Shown piece by piece: positions 7,447-16,216 of a stretch of 64,000 bases of DNA. This stretch comes from Sphingomonas aurantiaca (GTDB taxonomy: Bacteria > Pseudomonadota > Alphaproteobacteria > Sphingomonadales > Sphingomonadaceae): NCBI RefSeq assembly GCF_003050705.1, contig NZ_QAOG01000007.1:131995-195994 (forward strand), written 5' to 3'. The translations under genes and the position numbers were made by a program. Each line of letters opens with the position of its first letter. Positions within the stretch are counted from its first letter, which is position 1. Under the pieces are notes generated by a model. The model saw only the letters and a list, made by a program, of their open reading frames with translations. It ran no database searches and was not told the DNA's origin.

Positions 7447-7808
7447 CTCACGACTTGCCGCAGAATTTGGTTGAGACGAGCTGACGGTCGCTATCTGGAC
7501 ATCGGCGGTTGTCCGGGAAGGGTGACTGGTGCGTGTGGGAGGCAAGACCGTCGCGTGGGTCGGCGCCTCCCCTGCCCTACCAACGTCGAAAAGGCTCTGT
7601 CGTCGACTCTTTCCATCGTGACGACCGGGCGGAGCCAGCGTCAAGGATGCGCGGTTCCCCCAATTTTGACGCGGCCTTCGCTTCGCTTCGACCACGACAA
7701 AATCGGCACCCCCACGCCCCGCTTGCGCGGCCGCTGCGCGGTCCTGTGACCCTGGACCCCACCCGATCGTCAGTCGGCATCCGTCTCAACGAACAGACGG
7801 AGGTTCAC

Positions 7809-7955
7809 ATGCACGTCCAAACCGCACGCACCCGGGCATGGCTCGCTGAATTTGCAAGCATCCAAGCGGAGATCGCAGCACACGGGATGCCCGAGCGGGC
7901 ACCCCTCCCCGCAGTAAAGCGGACGCGCAAGCTCAAGCCGCTCTGGGAGGAATGA
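7809..7955 (+). CDS. Small hypothetical protein
   Basis: A 48-residue protein starting MHVQTARTRAWLAEFASIQA and ending in the basic tail KRTRKLKPLWEE. GGAGG lies 6-10 bp upstream of ATG 7809 and decides the start; the longer frame to 7509 is noncoding. The function is unknown. Confidence 0.5.
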   Translation: MHVQTARTRAWLAEFASIQAEIAAHGMPERAPLPAVKRTRKLKPLWEE

Positions 7956-7963
7956 ACATCGTC

Positions 7964-7983
7964 CGGGCGGCCTCGGCCGCCCG
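7964..7983. terminator. Hairpin between small gene and parA region
   Basis: CGGGCGGCC-TC-GGCCGCCCG, a 9-bp perfect stem just after the stop at 7955. The two-base loop is tight, so the real loop is probably larger. Confidence 0.5.
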
Positions 7984-7984
7984 A

Positions 7985-8086
7985 TTAGAGGATCGGGTCT
8001 TCGTCTTGAGCGTCGTGATATCCGGTGTGGTGCAGGTCGTGTCGAACGAGATCGGGCCGTGGGTACTTCACGATCGATTTCGCCAT
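7985..8086 (-). CDS. Possible 33-residue protein
   Basis: The minus strand encodes MAKSIVKYPRPDLVRHDLHH followed by an acidic end (DAQDEDPIL). It has protein-like composition but no clear ribosome site. It could be a real micro-gene or a remnant; function unknown. Confidence 0.25.
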   Translation of the reverse strand: MAKSIVKYPRPDLVRHDLHHTGYHDAQDEDPIL

Positions 8087-8199
8087 TTTGCGCTTTGGTG
8101 AACGCCGATCGCGTTCGTCGCGTTCGGCGTCTCAATCTCTTGTCGATTTGTGGCTTGGCACTGCGGCTTCATCAATTGCTTTGGCGACACGCGAACTGA

Positions 8200-8656
8200 G
8201 GGTGATTGTTCCTTCATCTGGTAGCTGCCTGGTAGCAACGAGCTAGCGACATTGTAGCGATTTGATCGCGGTTTGCGCTCGGGTAGCAACCCGATAGCTA
8301 TGACGTAGCATATTCATACACGGTGTGGCCCTGCCTCTCGCGCCTTTACAACCGCGTCTCGACGGTATCGCAAGGGTGCGTATCGCTAGTTGGTAGCAAG
8401 CAGCAACCGGCTACCAACCAGACCGCGAGCATGTAGCTCCTTAGGCGCAACATTGTCGCATCTAAGCTGCAACAGGGACGCGATAAACTCGCAACCGACT
8501 CGCGGTCGAGTTGCAATCAAATCGCAATTACACCGCAAGCTGCTCGCTGTCAGATTGCGTTAAAGTCGCTAGACGCTAGCTGCAAGGTTGCGATATAGCA
8601 GCTTCATGAACGCTGGCTGCTACATAGTAGCAACCTGGCCGCAACGGGAGAGCAGC
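8200..8656. promoter_or_regulatory. Repeat-rich region upstream of parA: candidate centromere or operator
   Basis: About 450 bp with no gene, packed with short related words: TAGCAAC/GTAGCAAC (near 8232, 8292, 8391, 8628), GCAAC (many), TAGC, and the complement GTTGC. The spacing is irregular, so these are not classic long iterons. Position directly before parA suggests a partition site bound by the small partner at 9340, or an autoregulatory operator. Both are inferences. The density of GCAAC/TAGC is unlike the rest of the window. Confidence 0.45.
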
Positions 8657-9343
8657 ATGCCAGTCATCAGCTTCGTGTCGCCGAAAGGCGGGGTGGGCAA
8701 GACCACCGCGACATTGTTGCTCGCCGGAGAGTTGGCGGAGGCGGGGGGTACCGTACGCCTGATCGATGCTGACCCGAACCTTCCGCTGGTCGACTGGGGC
8801 CAGTTACCGGGACGACCGGATGCTATAACTGTCGTCGGGTGCCGCGACGAAAACGCGATCATCGATGAGATCGAGAGGGGCGCGTCGGAGGCGCGCTTCA
8901 CACTCGTTGACCTCGAAGGCGCGGCGACCGCGACCGTCACGTTCGCAATCGCGCAAAGCGATCTGGTGATCATTCCTTGCAAGGGGTCGCATCTGGATGC
9001 CACCCAGGCTGCCCGCGCTATCAAGCTCGTCAAGCAGACGGCGCGCGGTACCAGGACAAAGATCGATTATGCGATCCTGTTCAGCCAAATCCCGCCAGCG
9101 CTGCGCTCGAACAATCAGAAGGACATCGCGGAGCAGTTCAACGATGCTGAAATTCCAGTCCTTCCGGTCATGATCTACAATCGCGAGGCCTATCGCGCGA
9201 TGTTCGCCGCTGGTGGGACGCTTCGCACCATCAACGACAAAGGCGTCGGTAACATGAAGGCAGCGCTCGAGAACGCCGAGGCCTATGCGGCAGCGGTGAT
9301 CGCAAGGCTGCGTAAGGCGCGTACCGTGAAGGAGGCAGCATGA
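8657..9343 (+). CDS. parA: ParA-family partition ATPase
   Basis: A 228-residue deviant Walker ATPase. ATG 8657 is chosen because the fold starts there (MPVISFVSPKGGVGKTT) and GGGAGAG precedes it. Walker A is KGGVGKTT (residues 10-17) with the signature Lys; the Walker A' region is RLIDADPN; Walker B-like is FTLVDLEG. The length matches small type Ib ParA/VirC1-like proteins without an N-terminal helix-turn-helix. It overlaps the next gene by 4 bp (ATGA). Expected role: segregation of the element, or relaxosome positioning as for VirC1. The repeat-rich upstream DNA is the obvious candidate site. Confidence 0.88.
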   Translation: MPVISFVSPKGGVGKTTATLLLAGELAEAGGTVRLIDADPNLPLVDWGQLPGRPDAITVVGCRDENAIIDEIERGASEARFTLVDLEGAATATVTFAIAQSDLVIIPCKGSHLDATQAARAIKLVKQTARGTRTKIDYAILFSQIPPALRSNNQKDIAEQFNDAEIPVLPVMIYNREAYRAMFAAGGTLRTINDKGVGNMKAALENAEAYAAAVIARLRKARTVKEAA

Positions 9344-9705
9344 CCCGGTCCCGGCTCGATCTCTCGGAGTTCGATGATACGCCCCCGAACAAGGATCCAG
9401 CCAAGCTACGCGAGATCAGCGACGGGGCCGGCTTTCCGTCGCGTCCGGCTGTCCCAGCTGTAGCTGCCCCGCCTGTAGCGGCGCCCGTGCCTCAAGAGCG
9501 TCCCCAAGCCGGGACATTCCAACGGCCGCCACGCGTAACCGGCAATCGCAATATCGCGATCAACGTGAGGGTAGATCCCGAGACCGCTGCGAGACTCTAT
9601 GCTCTTCGTGACGCGGACCCGGCACGCAAACGCGTGCTCGCCGACGTCGTCGCTGATGCGGCGCTTTTGCTTTACGAACGCGAGATCGATGGCGCTAGTC
9701 AATAG
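9340..9705 (+). CDS. ParA partner, probable ribbon-helix-helix DNA-binding protein
   Basis: A 121-residue protein in a 4-bp overlap with parA. The N-terminal half is Pro/Ala-rich and probably disordered (PAVPAVAAPPVAAPVP). The C-terminal part, NIAINVRVDPETAARLYALR then VLADVVADAALLLYE, resembles a ribbon-helix-helix unit with a beta strand and two helices. Small RHH proteins encoded after type Ib parA genes serve as centromere-binding ParB/ParG partners; that role is inferred from architecture and position. Confidence 0.65.
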   Translation: MTRSRLDLSEFDDTPPNKDPAKLREISDGAGFPSRPAVPAVAAPPVAAPVPQERPQAGTFQRPPRVTGNRNIAINVRVDPETAARLYALRDADPARKRVLADVVADAALLLYEREIDGASQ

Positions 9706-10129
9706 GTAGGGCAGGGGCCTTGCATGGCCGTTAGCGCGGCGACGCAACGCAATCCTGGTTGACCGCCCGCGCGCCGCAGAACCTCGTTAAAGGCGGCCCC
9801 ACGATCGAATGGATAGGGCGTGATACCTCGCTTGGCAGAACCGCGACGGCGCCCGAAACACCGTACGCGCGGCGCCCGCGTGCAGTGGCGCACGGGCGAT
9901 CGCCAGCCACCAACAGGACGCAATCTGTGGTGGGCCGGCAGGGGAGGGGGCAGCCTCATCTGGCGCCGTCAATCTGCTTTCGGGTATTCTGCTCGGCCGC
10001 GCTGAAGCAAGCGCCGGCCGTCAGCCTCCGTCGGCGCAACACCCAGACAGGCCGTGGCTGCCAAGATTGGGGAACCGCTGCGTTCGATCCCAGCCAATGC
10101 CCTGACCGCATAGAATGGCGGATCGAAGG
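9706..10129. other. Intergenic region without a recognised gene
   Basis: About 420 bp between the partition operon and the convergent VOC gene. Open frames on both strands lack starts with ribosome sites and look like shadow composition. No clear terminator or repeat was found. Confidence 0.5.
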
Positions 10130-10516
10130 TCATCCCTTGCCCACGCTAGGTTCGATCAAATCCCATCGGTTTCCGTAGAGGTCTTCGAAGACCGCCACCG
10201 TGCCATATGATTCATGGCGAGGCGCTTCGACAAAACGGATGCCCGGCTGAGTGTAAGCGAGGTGGTCATGGGCAAAATCGTCTGTTTCGAGAAACAGGAA
10301 CACGCGACCGCCGCTTTGACTGCCGATCGCCTCACGTTGCCGGTCGCCAACCGCTCGCGCTAGTAACAGTCCGTTCGCCGCACCATGCGGCGCGACCATC
10401 ACCCACCGCTTGTCATCAGTCAGCACAGTATCTTCACGCAGTTCGAAGCCAAGCTTCTGAACGAAGAAGGAGAGCGCGGCGTCATATTCGTCGACAAGGA
10501 GAGCGGTCAGGTTCAA
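10130..10516 (-). CDS. VOC family (glyoxalase/bleomycin-resistance fold) protein
   Basis: A 128-residue protein with the paired beta-alpha-beta-beta-beta layout of vicinal oxygen chelate proteins: LVDEYDAALSFFVQKLGFEL (residues 7-26), a middle VFLFLETDDFAHDH, then VAVFEDLYGNRWDLIEP with the C-terminal Glu that often binds metal. Family members include glyoxalase I, dioxygenases and antibiotic-binding proteins; the substrate cannot be read here. It stands alone between the partition and mobilisation modules. Confidence 0.85.
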   Translation of the reverse strand: MNLTALLVDEYDAALSFFVQKLGFELREDTVLTDDKRWVMVAPHGAANGLLLARAVGDRQREAIGSQSGGRVFLFLETDDFAHDHLAYTQPGIRFVEAPRHESYGTVAVFEDLYGNRWDLIEPSVGKG

Positions 10517-10598
10517 GGGTTGAGGCTTCCGATGAGGCTGCCCTAATCTGGATGCTAGGCCAACGCCGGCTTCTCGTCTGGATGGTGGATCGGGAAGC

Positions 10599-10859
10599 CT
10601 AGCCTAGCGACGCAAGCTGGCTTGCCACCGCTTTGCCGCCGTGTTTCGAAATAGCCGTCGCGATTGCCCGGGCATCCGCTTTGTCGATCGCTGCAATTTT
10701 AACCCGCTCGAGCGCTGCGGTAAGAACCGGACGACCAGCGTCTCGAGCCGTCTGCTCCGCCGCCTTTGCCTGTTCGTCCAGATGAGCAAGTTCCGCTTTT
10801 AGAGCTTCCCGCCGAGCCTCGATTGTTGCGAGATCGACGGCGTTTCTTGTTCGGGCCAT
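10599..10859 (-). CDS. Small coiled-coil protein, TraC-like mobilisation accessory (tentative)
   Basis: An 86-residue protein. MARTRNAVDLATIEARREAL continues as a charged helix rich in Ala, Glu and Lys, then a short C-terminal ATAISKHGGKAVASQLASL. Length, the MARTR start and position divergent from mobC/relaxase recall small TraC-like accessory proteins of Agrobacterium-type DNA-processing regions. No catalytic motif is visible. Confidence 0.5.
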   Translation of the reverse strand: MARTRNAVDLATIEARREALKAELAHLDEQAKAAEQTARDAGRPVLTAALERVKIAAIDKADARAIATAISKHGGKAVASQLASLG

Positions 10860-10948
10860 TCTTCGAATCCGGTTCCAATAGAGAACAAGTTAGGAGGTTG
10901 CAGGCAATCCAAGAAATAGCATTTAGCTGTGCCTAATCGTGCAAACGC

Positions 10949-11117
10949 CTTGCGCGGGGACCGCAAGACCGAAAGCTACTTGTAGCAAGCGCACAGTCAA
11001 TCAATTTTCACCTCCGCGTTTGGAGTGATTTAGCTCCAAAGATGTCGTTGTTTCATGAGGATAGGAAATTACTAGGGATGGCAGGATATGCCTCACGGCA
11101 CCAATGTTTAACATTGG
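10949..11117. other. oriT: Candidate origin of transfer (oriT) with IncP-type nic site
   Basis: The intergenic DNA between the divergent coiled-coil and MobC-like genes holds three inverted repeats: CTTGCG/CGCAAG (10949-10967), TTTGGAG/CTCCAAA (11019-11040) and the near-perfect CCAATGTTTAACATTGG (11101-11117). On the minus strand TATCCTG-CC lies at 11088-11080, matching the IncP nic consensus YATCCTG^Y, which puts the cut between 11082 and 11081. The CCAATG repeat lies 12 bp 5' of this site on that strand, the arrangement known for RP4. The cut itself is inferred. Confidence 0.6.
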
Positions 11118-11149
11118 CTTGTGGGGCGCCGCTGCACGGGGCTTTTGGG

Positions 11150-11731
11150 ATGAATGTAGGCCTGCGATTGAAGGACGAGTTGGTCGCCGAGATCGACCGC
11201 GTTGCCGCAGCGAACGGGCAGAACCGCAGCAGCTGGATGGCAAGCGTGCTGGCCACCGCCGTGCTGGCCCCGGAGAACGATGACATCCCGGTGCTGCCAA
11301 TTCAGGGCAGGGGGCATCCCGACGACCTCGTTCGCGTCACCGTCCGGCTCGACCGGAGCGAGGTCGAAGGCATCGACACCGTAGCGGCACCGATGAAGAT
11401 GACGCGAAACGAATGGATCAAACGCACGCTGCGCTGGCAGCTTTGGGACAAGGCGGGCGTGCTGAGGCTGGCTCCGGCCACCCAGGCTGAGATCGTCAAA
11501 CTGCGCAAGCAGGTGCTTCTGATCGGCCGGAACATCAACCAGGCGGTTCATGCTATGAACGCAGCGAACCAGCCCGAAAGCTCGCTCGATATCGCCCGCA
11601 TCGCCGGTCCCTTCATCGAAAAATGTGAAGAACTGAAGACGCTGCTGTTTACGACCCGGCTGGCCCTATCTGCTTCGATCGGGGCAGAGGTCGGGTACTG
11701 GACCGAAACCTACCGAGGTTCAGCAGCGTGA
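11150..11731 (+). CDS. MobC-like relaxosome accessory protein with two RHH units
   Basis: A 193-residue protein. ATG 11150 is preferred to 11042 because the extra 36 residues lack family character and overlap the candidate oriT. Two ribbon-helix-helix-like units occur in tandem: VGLRLKDELVAEIDRVAAAN with NRSSWMASVLATAV (residues 3-39), and VRVTVRLDRSEVEGIDTVAA with NEWIKRTLRWQLW (about 62-101). The C-terminal segment ILIGRNINQAVHAMN-like (LLIGRNINQAVHAMN) matches MobC proteins. Such proteins bind oriT and open the nick region for the relaxase. It overlaps the relaxase start (GTGA). Confidence 0.75.
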   Translation: MNVGLRLKDELVAEIDRVAAANGQNRSSWMASVLATAVLAPENDDIPVLPIQGRGHPDDLVRVTVRLDRSEVEGIDTVAAPMKMTRNEWIKRTLRWQLWDKAGVLRLAPATQAEIVKLRKQVLLIGRNINQAVHAMNAANQPESSLDIARIAGPFIEKCEELKTLLFTTRLALSASIGAEVGYWTETYRGSAA

Positions 11732-13161
11732 GCTTCCGCTTCTCTTCCGGAACCATGGACTCCATGGCGGGCGTCTTCGCGCCGCCGAAGAAGTACCGCC
11801 TCGGGACTGGAGGCGGCAGCGCAAAGGGCCCGAGTACCGGGGGCACGATGCTCGGCCTTGCCGTCGCATCGATGTTCCCGAAGGCCGCATCATCTTTGGC
11901 CACGTCGCGTCCCAGTGCGCAGGCGAAACATGCTTTCGGCGGCGGATCGCAGGCCCGGATAAACGGCCGTGCAGTAATGACTGCGGATCGCACATCGCGT
12001 CGCGTCCCCGAGGTCATGGTGCGGATCACGGGGCGTCAGCATGGCGGCGGACACGTCCTTGCCAACTTTGCCTACATCAGCCGGCTGGGGCACGGTCCGG
12101 GTGAGGAACTCGGGCTTGAAACCAGCGAGGGGATCGTTCTGCGGGATGGACGCGACATGCAGATCCTCGCGAAGGATTGGCATAACTTCGAGATGGACGG
12201 GGACGCCAGACGAAAAGGTGCGACGTCGATATCCATGATCCTCTCAATGCCGACGGGGACCAATCCGGACCGTTTGAAAGCGGCGGCCCTGGACTTCGCA
12301 CGCGAAGAGTTTGCGAACCGGTCGTGGGTTGCCGGCCTTCACGTCGATCGCGACCATCCGCACGTTCACCTCACGATCGCGCGTCGCGACTTTGACGGGC
12401 GCCGCTTTCATCCGGACCGAGATGATCTGTTTCGATGGCGGCAACGCTTCGCCGAGAAGCTTCGCGAACGCGGCATCGAGGCCAACGCCACGCCGACCAG
12501 GGCGCGCGGTATTGACCCCGCGCATGAGCACATTGCGGTACAAAAGATGCGCGACAAGGGGCAGGTTCCGCGGCTCGATAGGAGCCGGGCGGATCGCGCC
12601 ATGCGCCTCCGCGATCAGGGTATCTCCGACCCGGTCGAGGCCGTTCTTGCAAGTCGGCAGGCCATCGTTCGCGCGACCTATATGAGATCCGTCGCAGAGC
12701 TGTCGGCTTCGCCCTCCCTCGCCGATCAGGTGGTCGCACAGAGCCTCGGGCGGTTCGTCGCGGCATTGCCGCCGCCCGAGCCCAACTCCGCTCGGGCAAT
12801 GCGTGCCGCTTCACCGCCTCGCGCGCGCGGCGCGATCGTCGATGCTCGGACGCGACCCGCTGTCGCGGATCCCGGGCCTGATCCGATCGCAGCAGCACTG
12901 GAGCGTTCTCGCGTCATGCGTGGAAAACTGGAGGCCAAGCAAGCACTCCGGAAGAGCCCCGACCGAGCCGAAGACATGCCGCATGAACGCCGACCTTCGG
13001 GTGTATCCGAGCGCCTTCGCTCGCTTATGGACGAGGCCGAACGGGAGGCCACAGCACCGACGCCAAGCAAGCAGCAAGAGGTACTTCGCGAGATATTGGA
13101 TCGTGATCGCGCAACTCTGGACCGCGCGCGTTCGCCGGATAGGGGTGGGCCAGAACGATGA
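11728..13161 (+). CDS. MOBP/VirD2-like relaxase
   Basis: A 477-residue protein with GTG start overlapping the upstream stop. Residues 1-90 form a Gly/Ala-rich extension. The relaxase domain follows: candidate catalytic Tyr in ANFAYISRLG (around residue 114), then GLHVDRDHPHVHLTIAR (around 203-219) with the metal-binding histidines (motif III), then RFHPDRDDLFRWRQRFAEKL. The C-terminus is charged and probably carries the T4SS secretion signal. The enzyme should nick oriT and pilot the strand through VirD4. The gene starts right after the candidate oriT and MobC-like gene. The domain is best compared with Pfam Relaxase (PF03432). Confidence 0.85.
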   Translation: MSFRFSSGTMDSMAGVFAPPKKYRLGTGGGSAKGPSTGGTMLGLAVASMFPKAASSLATSRPSAQAKHAFGGGSQARINGRAVMTADRTSRRVPEVMVRITGRQHGGGHVLANFAYISRLGHGPGEELGLETSEGIVLRDGRDMQILAKDWHNFEMDGDARRKGATSISMILSMPTGTNPDRLKAAALDFAREEFANRSWVAGLHVDRDHPHVHLTIARRDFDGRRFHPDRDDLFRWRQRFAEKLRERGIEANATPTRARGIDPAHEHIAVQKMRDKGQVPRLDRSRADRAMRLRDQGISDPVEAVLASRQAIVRATYMRSVAELSASPSLADQVVAQSLGRFVAALPPPEPNSARAMRAASPPRARGAIVDARTRPAVADPGPDPIAAALERSRVMRGKLEAKQALRKSPDRAEDMPHERRPSGVSERLRSLMDEAEREATAPTPSKQQEVLREILDRDRATLDRARSPDRGGPER

Positions 13162-14036
13162 GCACGGACCAAGTAAGCGTTGCTCTGGCAGGCGTTCTGG
13201 ACGCGTTGACGCTCGTGCAGGAGCAGCTCGATGCGCTGACCGAAAGCGGCCAGCGAATCGAGGCGACACACAGAGAGATCGTCCATAGGCTCGACACGAT
13301 CGATGCGGGCCAGGCCGCCGTGACGGATCTAACGCCGATCCTCGAGATGATCCTGAGGCGATCGATCGACGATCGTGAGATCATGAAGACGCAGCTCGGT
13401 ACGATTGCGACGGCGATCGGCTTCGCCCATGCCGCCGCTAACGGCAACCGAGCACCCCTGCCTGTCGCAGTAGCCAGCGATCCACTTCTCGAGCGCTTTA
13501 TCCTGACTCAGCCTGCGGATTTGGCATCGGAGGAGCGGGCTTTGACGGACTGGCGCAACGCCGCGTCGTCCATCACCACCGTGGAGCTTATTTCTCTCCT
13601 GAATCATCAGCAGCAGCCCTCACCAACGGATACCTCGGAATCCCGGGTCCTGCGCTACCGCCTGGCAGCAATCACGCGGGCCGAGATCAAGGGGAGGGGG
13701 GGCGAGCCGCCAGGACCACCAAGCACCGCCGTTGCGGTCGATCGAACGGCCTCGGCTTGCATGATCCGGTCCCACCAACTTGCCGAGCTATGGCGAGCAG
13801 GGGAAAGCGCAGCACTTTACGGCGAACCCGAGCTGGCGGGCGCCGTAGATATCTTCGACGATGCGGAGCGCAGGCTGGGATCTGCGGCTGGTGTGGATTT
13901 TCCACCCGAGCTCGTCTCGCTTCACAGCGATCTAGCAACCCGCATCGAGGCAGGCGATCGGCCGAGCATCGGCGACAGTGGCCCGGTTTACAGCAACGAA
14001 CGTGCGGCTGCGGTCGAGCCCGGCAAGGACCGTTAG
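13158..14036 (+). CDS. Hypothetical protein downstream of relaxase
   Basis: A 292-residue protein in a 4-bp overlap with the relaxase stop, so probably co-translated. The first 60 residues predict a coiled coil (LTLVQEQLDALTESGQRIEA), followed by helical segments and a Pro/Gly-rich hinge near residue 180. No membrane helix or enzymatic motif is evident. Position makes a transfer-accessory role plausible, but no family is recognised. Confidence 0.6.
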   Translation: MSTDQVSVALAGVLDALTLVQEQLDALTESGQRIEATHREIVHRLDTIDAGQAAVTDLTPILEMILRRSIDDREIMKTQLGTIATAIGFAHAAANGNRAPLPVAVASDPLLERFILTQPADLASEERALTDWRNAASSITTVELISLLNHQQQPSPTDTSESRVLRYRLAAITRAEIKGRGGEPPGPPSTAVAVDRTASACMIRSHQLAELWRAGESAALYGEPELAGAVDIFDDAERRLGSAAGVDFPPELVSLHSDLATRIEAGDRPSIGDSGPVYSNERAAAVEPGKDR

Positions 14037-14561
14037 ACGGCGTCCGGTAGAGTGGATCGGCGGCTTCCGACCAACACAAGCCGTTCGTAAAGCGAGTTGC
14101 GAATGGCAGCTCCAAACGGAACCCGTCATTCGACGAAGCAAGAGGACGATCGGCGGTCACCTGATGCTTGCCATAGAACGCGTTCGGTAACTGGTCTTGA
14201 ACGCGGTCGTTCCTGAGGTCGCTCGGCACCAGCATTAAACCGACCGGCGAGAGGCCATTGCCAACCGGCAGCGATCGGGCACCTCGATGCGGATAGCTGA
14301 CGTACGTGGGCCTTTCCTGCACATTGTTTTCCGAACCAGTTGATGGACATTGGTCGGCGGTAAGGGCCTGCTCTGGCCGGCCCATATGCCGATGTTCGGA
14401 AACCGGCCGTTTTCTGCACACCGCTGCCATCAGCCGATTCTCAAAAGGGATCGAGAAATGGGAAACGGAATGTCGGCAACGAATAGCTAGGCTCGATGAA
14501 TTGAGATTATTCGATAGCGGTGTTCATGGTCGGATATTATTCGAAGGTTAGGAGAGGTTCG
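14037..14561. other. Intergenic region opening the immunity-like island
   Basis: About 520 bp with no supported gene. It contains degenerate palindromic pieces (for example GGAAACCGGCCGTTTTC near 14398 and AAAAGGGATCGAGAAATGGG near 14443). Similar pieces recur between the following small genes (15065-15090, 16133-16150), suggesting a shared intergenic element. Confidence 0.4.
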
Positions 14562-15029
14562 ATGCCCAGCAGGATTGAGGCGCTGATACCGACGCCCCCG
14601 CCGGAGCGGATCGACGCATTGCAGAATCTCATTCTTCGGATCGTCGATTGTTTGGATGCTGACGAGGAGTGCGACGCGCTCATCGCCGAAGCCGATGCGC
14701 TGGCGGGATCGCAGGGGTATGATAGCGTCACGTTTAGCAACCTGAACAGTTGGACCAGCGAACGTGATTTTGCGGTGTTGGCAGCGATGGGACCTCCTCC
14801 AGGCATCCCCGACCTTACCGTTCAGGAAGTTGCGGAATGCATCGGCGTCATCGAAGCTGCGGACGAACCAAGGAGCAGCTTTTGCCTCGGTATTCTTGAG
14901 CGCACTTTCCCTAACGTACCTATCAGCGACATAATTTATTGGCCTAAGGCGGCAGCATCATCCGACGATCTAGCCGCGGAGATTGTCAGGCTAGCCAACG
15001 AGCCTCTCCCTACTCTGCCCGCCCCATAA
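14562..15029 (+). CDS. Bacteriocin-immunity-like protein (tentative)
   Basis: A 155-residue acidic protein. ATG 14562 has a strong AGGAGAGG site; the frame upstream to 14520 was rejected. The middle is helical with many Asp/Glu. The C-terminal motif ISDIIYWPKAAASSDDLAAE recalls the DLIfYP motif of colicin/pyocin immunity proteins, which cap nuclease toxins. No toxin gene is adjacent. It is the first of a run of small, unrelated genes between the relaxase module and virD4. Confidence 0.4.
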   Translation: MPSRIEALIPTPPPERIDALQNLILRIVDCLDADEECDALIAEADALAGSQGYDSVTFSNLNSWTSERDFAVLAAMGPPPGIPDLTVQEVAECIGVIEAADEPRSSFCLGILERTFPNVPISDIIYWPKAAASSDDLAAEIVRLANEPLPTLPAP

Positions 15030-15175
15030 GTGCCCGGGAATGATTTCTGCAGGTCTGGTTTCTCGATTGGGATCGCGAAATGGGATTTCTGTTGGCTGAG
15101 GGCGAATTTTCGAACGGGACTGGACCTGCCGCCTGAGACCGACGAACTGATACTAACAAACGGATTGGGACACCG

Positions 15176-15742
15176 ATGGCAGACAAGCAGCAGTTCGAGG
15201 CAATCGTTGGCGACATTAGCCGAAAGCTGTGGTCGATCTTCCCCGAGGACGCAGTGGAGATGCGGTTCGAGGCGCAGTTTCATGAGTGGATGCAGACTGC
15301 GGGCGTCAGTCAATGGACCCGTCGCGACGGCGTGCGAGGGCAGTATGTCGGCTTCGGTAGCCGGCCCGAAGAGGTTGAGGAGTCAATAAAGTTCGATCTC
15401 GCGAGAACGAGAACGCTCGACATCTTCCTGCCGAGACCTTGGAATCACGTTACGGTGACCTTGACCGAAAATGCTAAAACCAACTTTGACTATGCATATG
15501 TCGACGAAATCGATCAGTGGCCTCGCCTTCATCTGATTGGGATCAGCGGTCTCGATCAAGTAGAGGCAACCCGCGATTACGGCATACCTGCTGCCGATTG
15601 GCGGCACGTCGCCAGCGAGGTGCTCAAGATTAGGAGGGCGGAATATGAGACTGCGCGGGCTTTGGGAGATACAGTTATACAGCATGCCTTGGAGCAGACG
15701 ATTAAAGACCTACAGAGCCGGATCGAAGCTGCTGCGATTTAG
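15176..15742 (+). CDS. YezG/DUF600-like immunity family protein (tentative)
   Basis: A 188-residue protein starting MADKQQFEAIVGDISRKLWS. The segment WNHVTVTLTENAKTNFDYAY with DEIDQWPRLHLIG (residues about 96-125) follows the YezG/DUF600 pattern of Trp, beta hairpin, aromatic-acidic strand. Such proteins neutralise polymorphic toxins delivered by Rhs, CdiA or LXG systems. The C-terminus is a long helix. Two further genes here show related patterns (16777 and 17346), on the opposite strand. Confidence 0.45.
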   Translation: MADKQQFEAIVGDISRKLWSIFPEDAVEMRFEAQFHEWMQTAGVSQWTRRDGVRGQYVGFGSRPEEVEESIKFDLARTRTLDIFLPRPWNHVTVTLTENAKTNFDYAYVDEIDQWPRLHLIGISGLDQVEATRDYGIPAADWRHVASEVLKIRRAEYETARALGDTVIQHALEQTIKDLQSRIEAAAI

Positions 15743-15875
15743 CACGCGCCGCGCGCTGATAGGGTAGTGCGATCACAGCGGCAAATGCATTCCCGTTAGG
15801 ATGGTAGATCAGGATTTTTCCAAAGCTCAAGCAGATCCGTTATCAGGGCGTATCACATAAACCTTTTGATAGGGG

Positions 15876-16100
15876 GTGACGTTGCAGACGATCGTATTCG
15901 AGGGATGGGGTCTGCGTATCACCTGCGAAGACGACCATTATATAGCTGAATATGACAGCGGAGGGTCGGCCGGCAGCCGACTTCTTCACCGTTCGATAAC
16001 GGCTGAACAAGCGGCGCGAGCAATGCAAAGCGAAGACAGCGCTTATCGTGTTCTGCTGGAGGTGGACGATAACGCTGATCCGAGCGATGTTCCCAATTAG
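15876..16100 (+). CDS. Small hypothetical protein
   Basis: A 74-residue protein with a GTG start inside an AGGGGG purine run; an alternative TTG lies 6 bp downstream. It begins TLQTIVFEGWGLRITCEDDH and ends in an acidic tail with DDNADPSDVPN. It is not recognised. Size and acidity match the neighbouring immunity-like genes. A perfect hairpin separates it from the convergent gene. Confidence 0.5.
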   Translation: MTLQTIVFEGWGLRITCEDDHYIAEYDSGGSAGSRLLHRSITAEQAARAMQSEDSAYRVLLEVDDNADPSDVPN

Positions 16101-16167
16101 GAACGAGCCGTGAGAAGCCGGCAGCCCTCTCGAAAGGGATCGAATTTTGGGAATGGCCGGTTGGAGA

Positions 16168-16190
16168 TGAAAGCGGCATGGCCGCTTTCA
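16168..16190. terminator. Hairpin between convergent small genes
   Basis: TGAAAGCGGC-ATG-GCCGCTTTCA, perfect 10-bp arms. It lies between the stops at 16100 (+) and 16217 (-), so it could end transcription from both sides. Confidence 0.6.
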
Positions 16191-16216
16191 ATCGCGAACG
16201 CACTGTGCCGGATAAT

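Noticed and set aside
11042..11149. 36-residue extension of the MobC-like protein
   Set aside because: It overlaps inverted repeats and the candidate nic site and has no family character; ATG 11150 is a better start.
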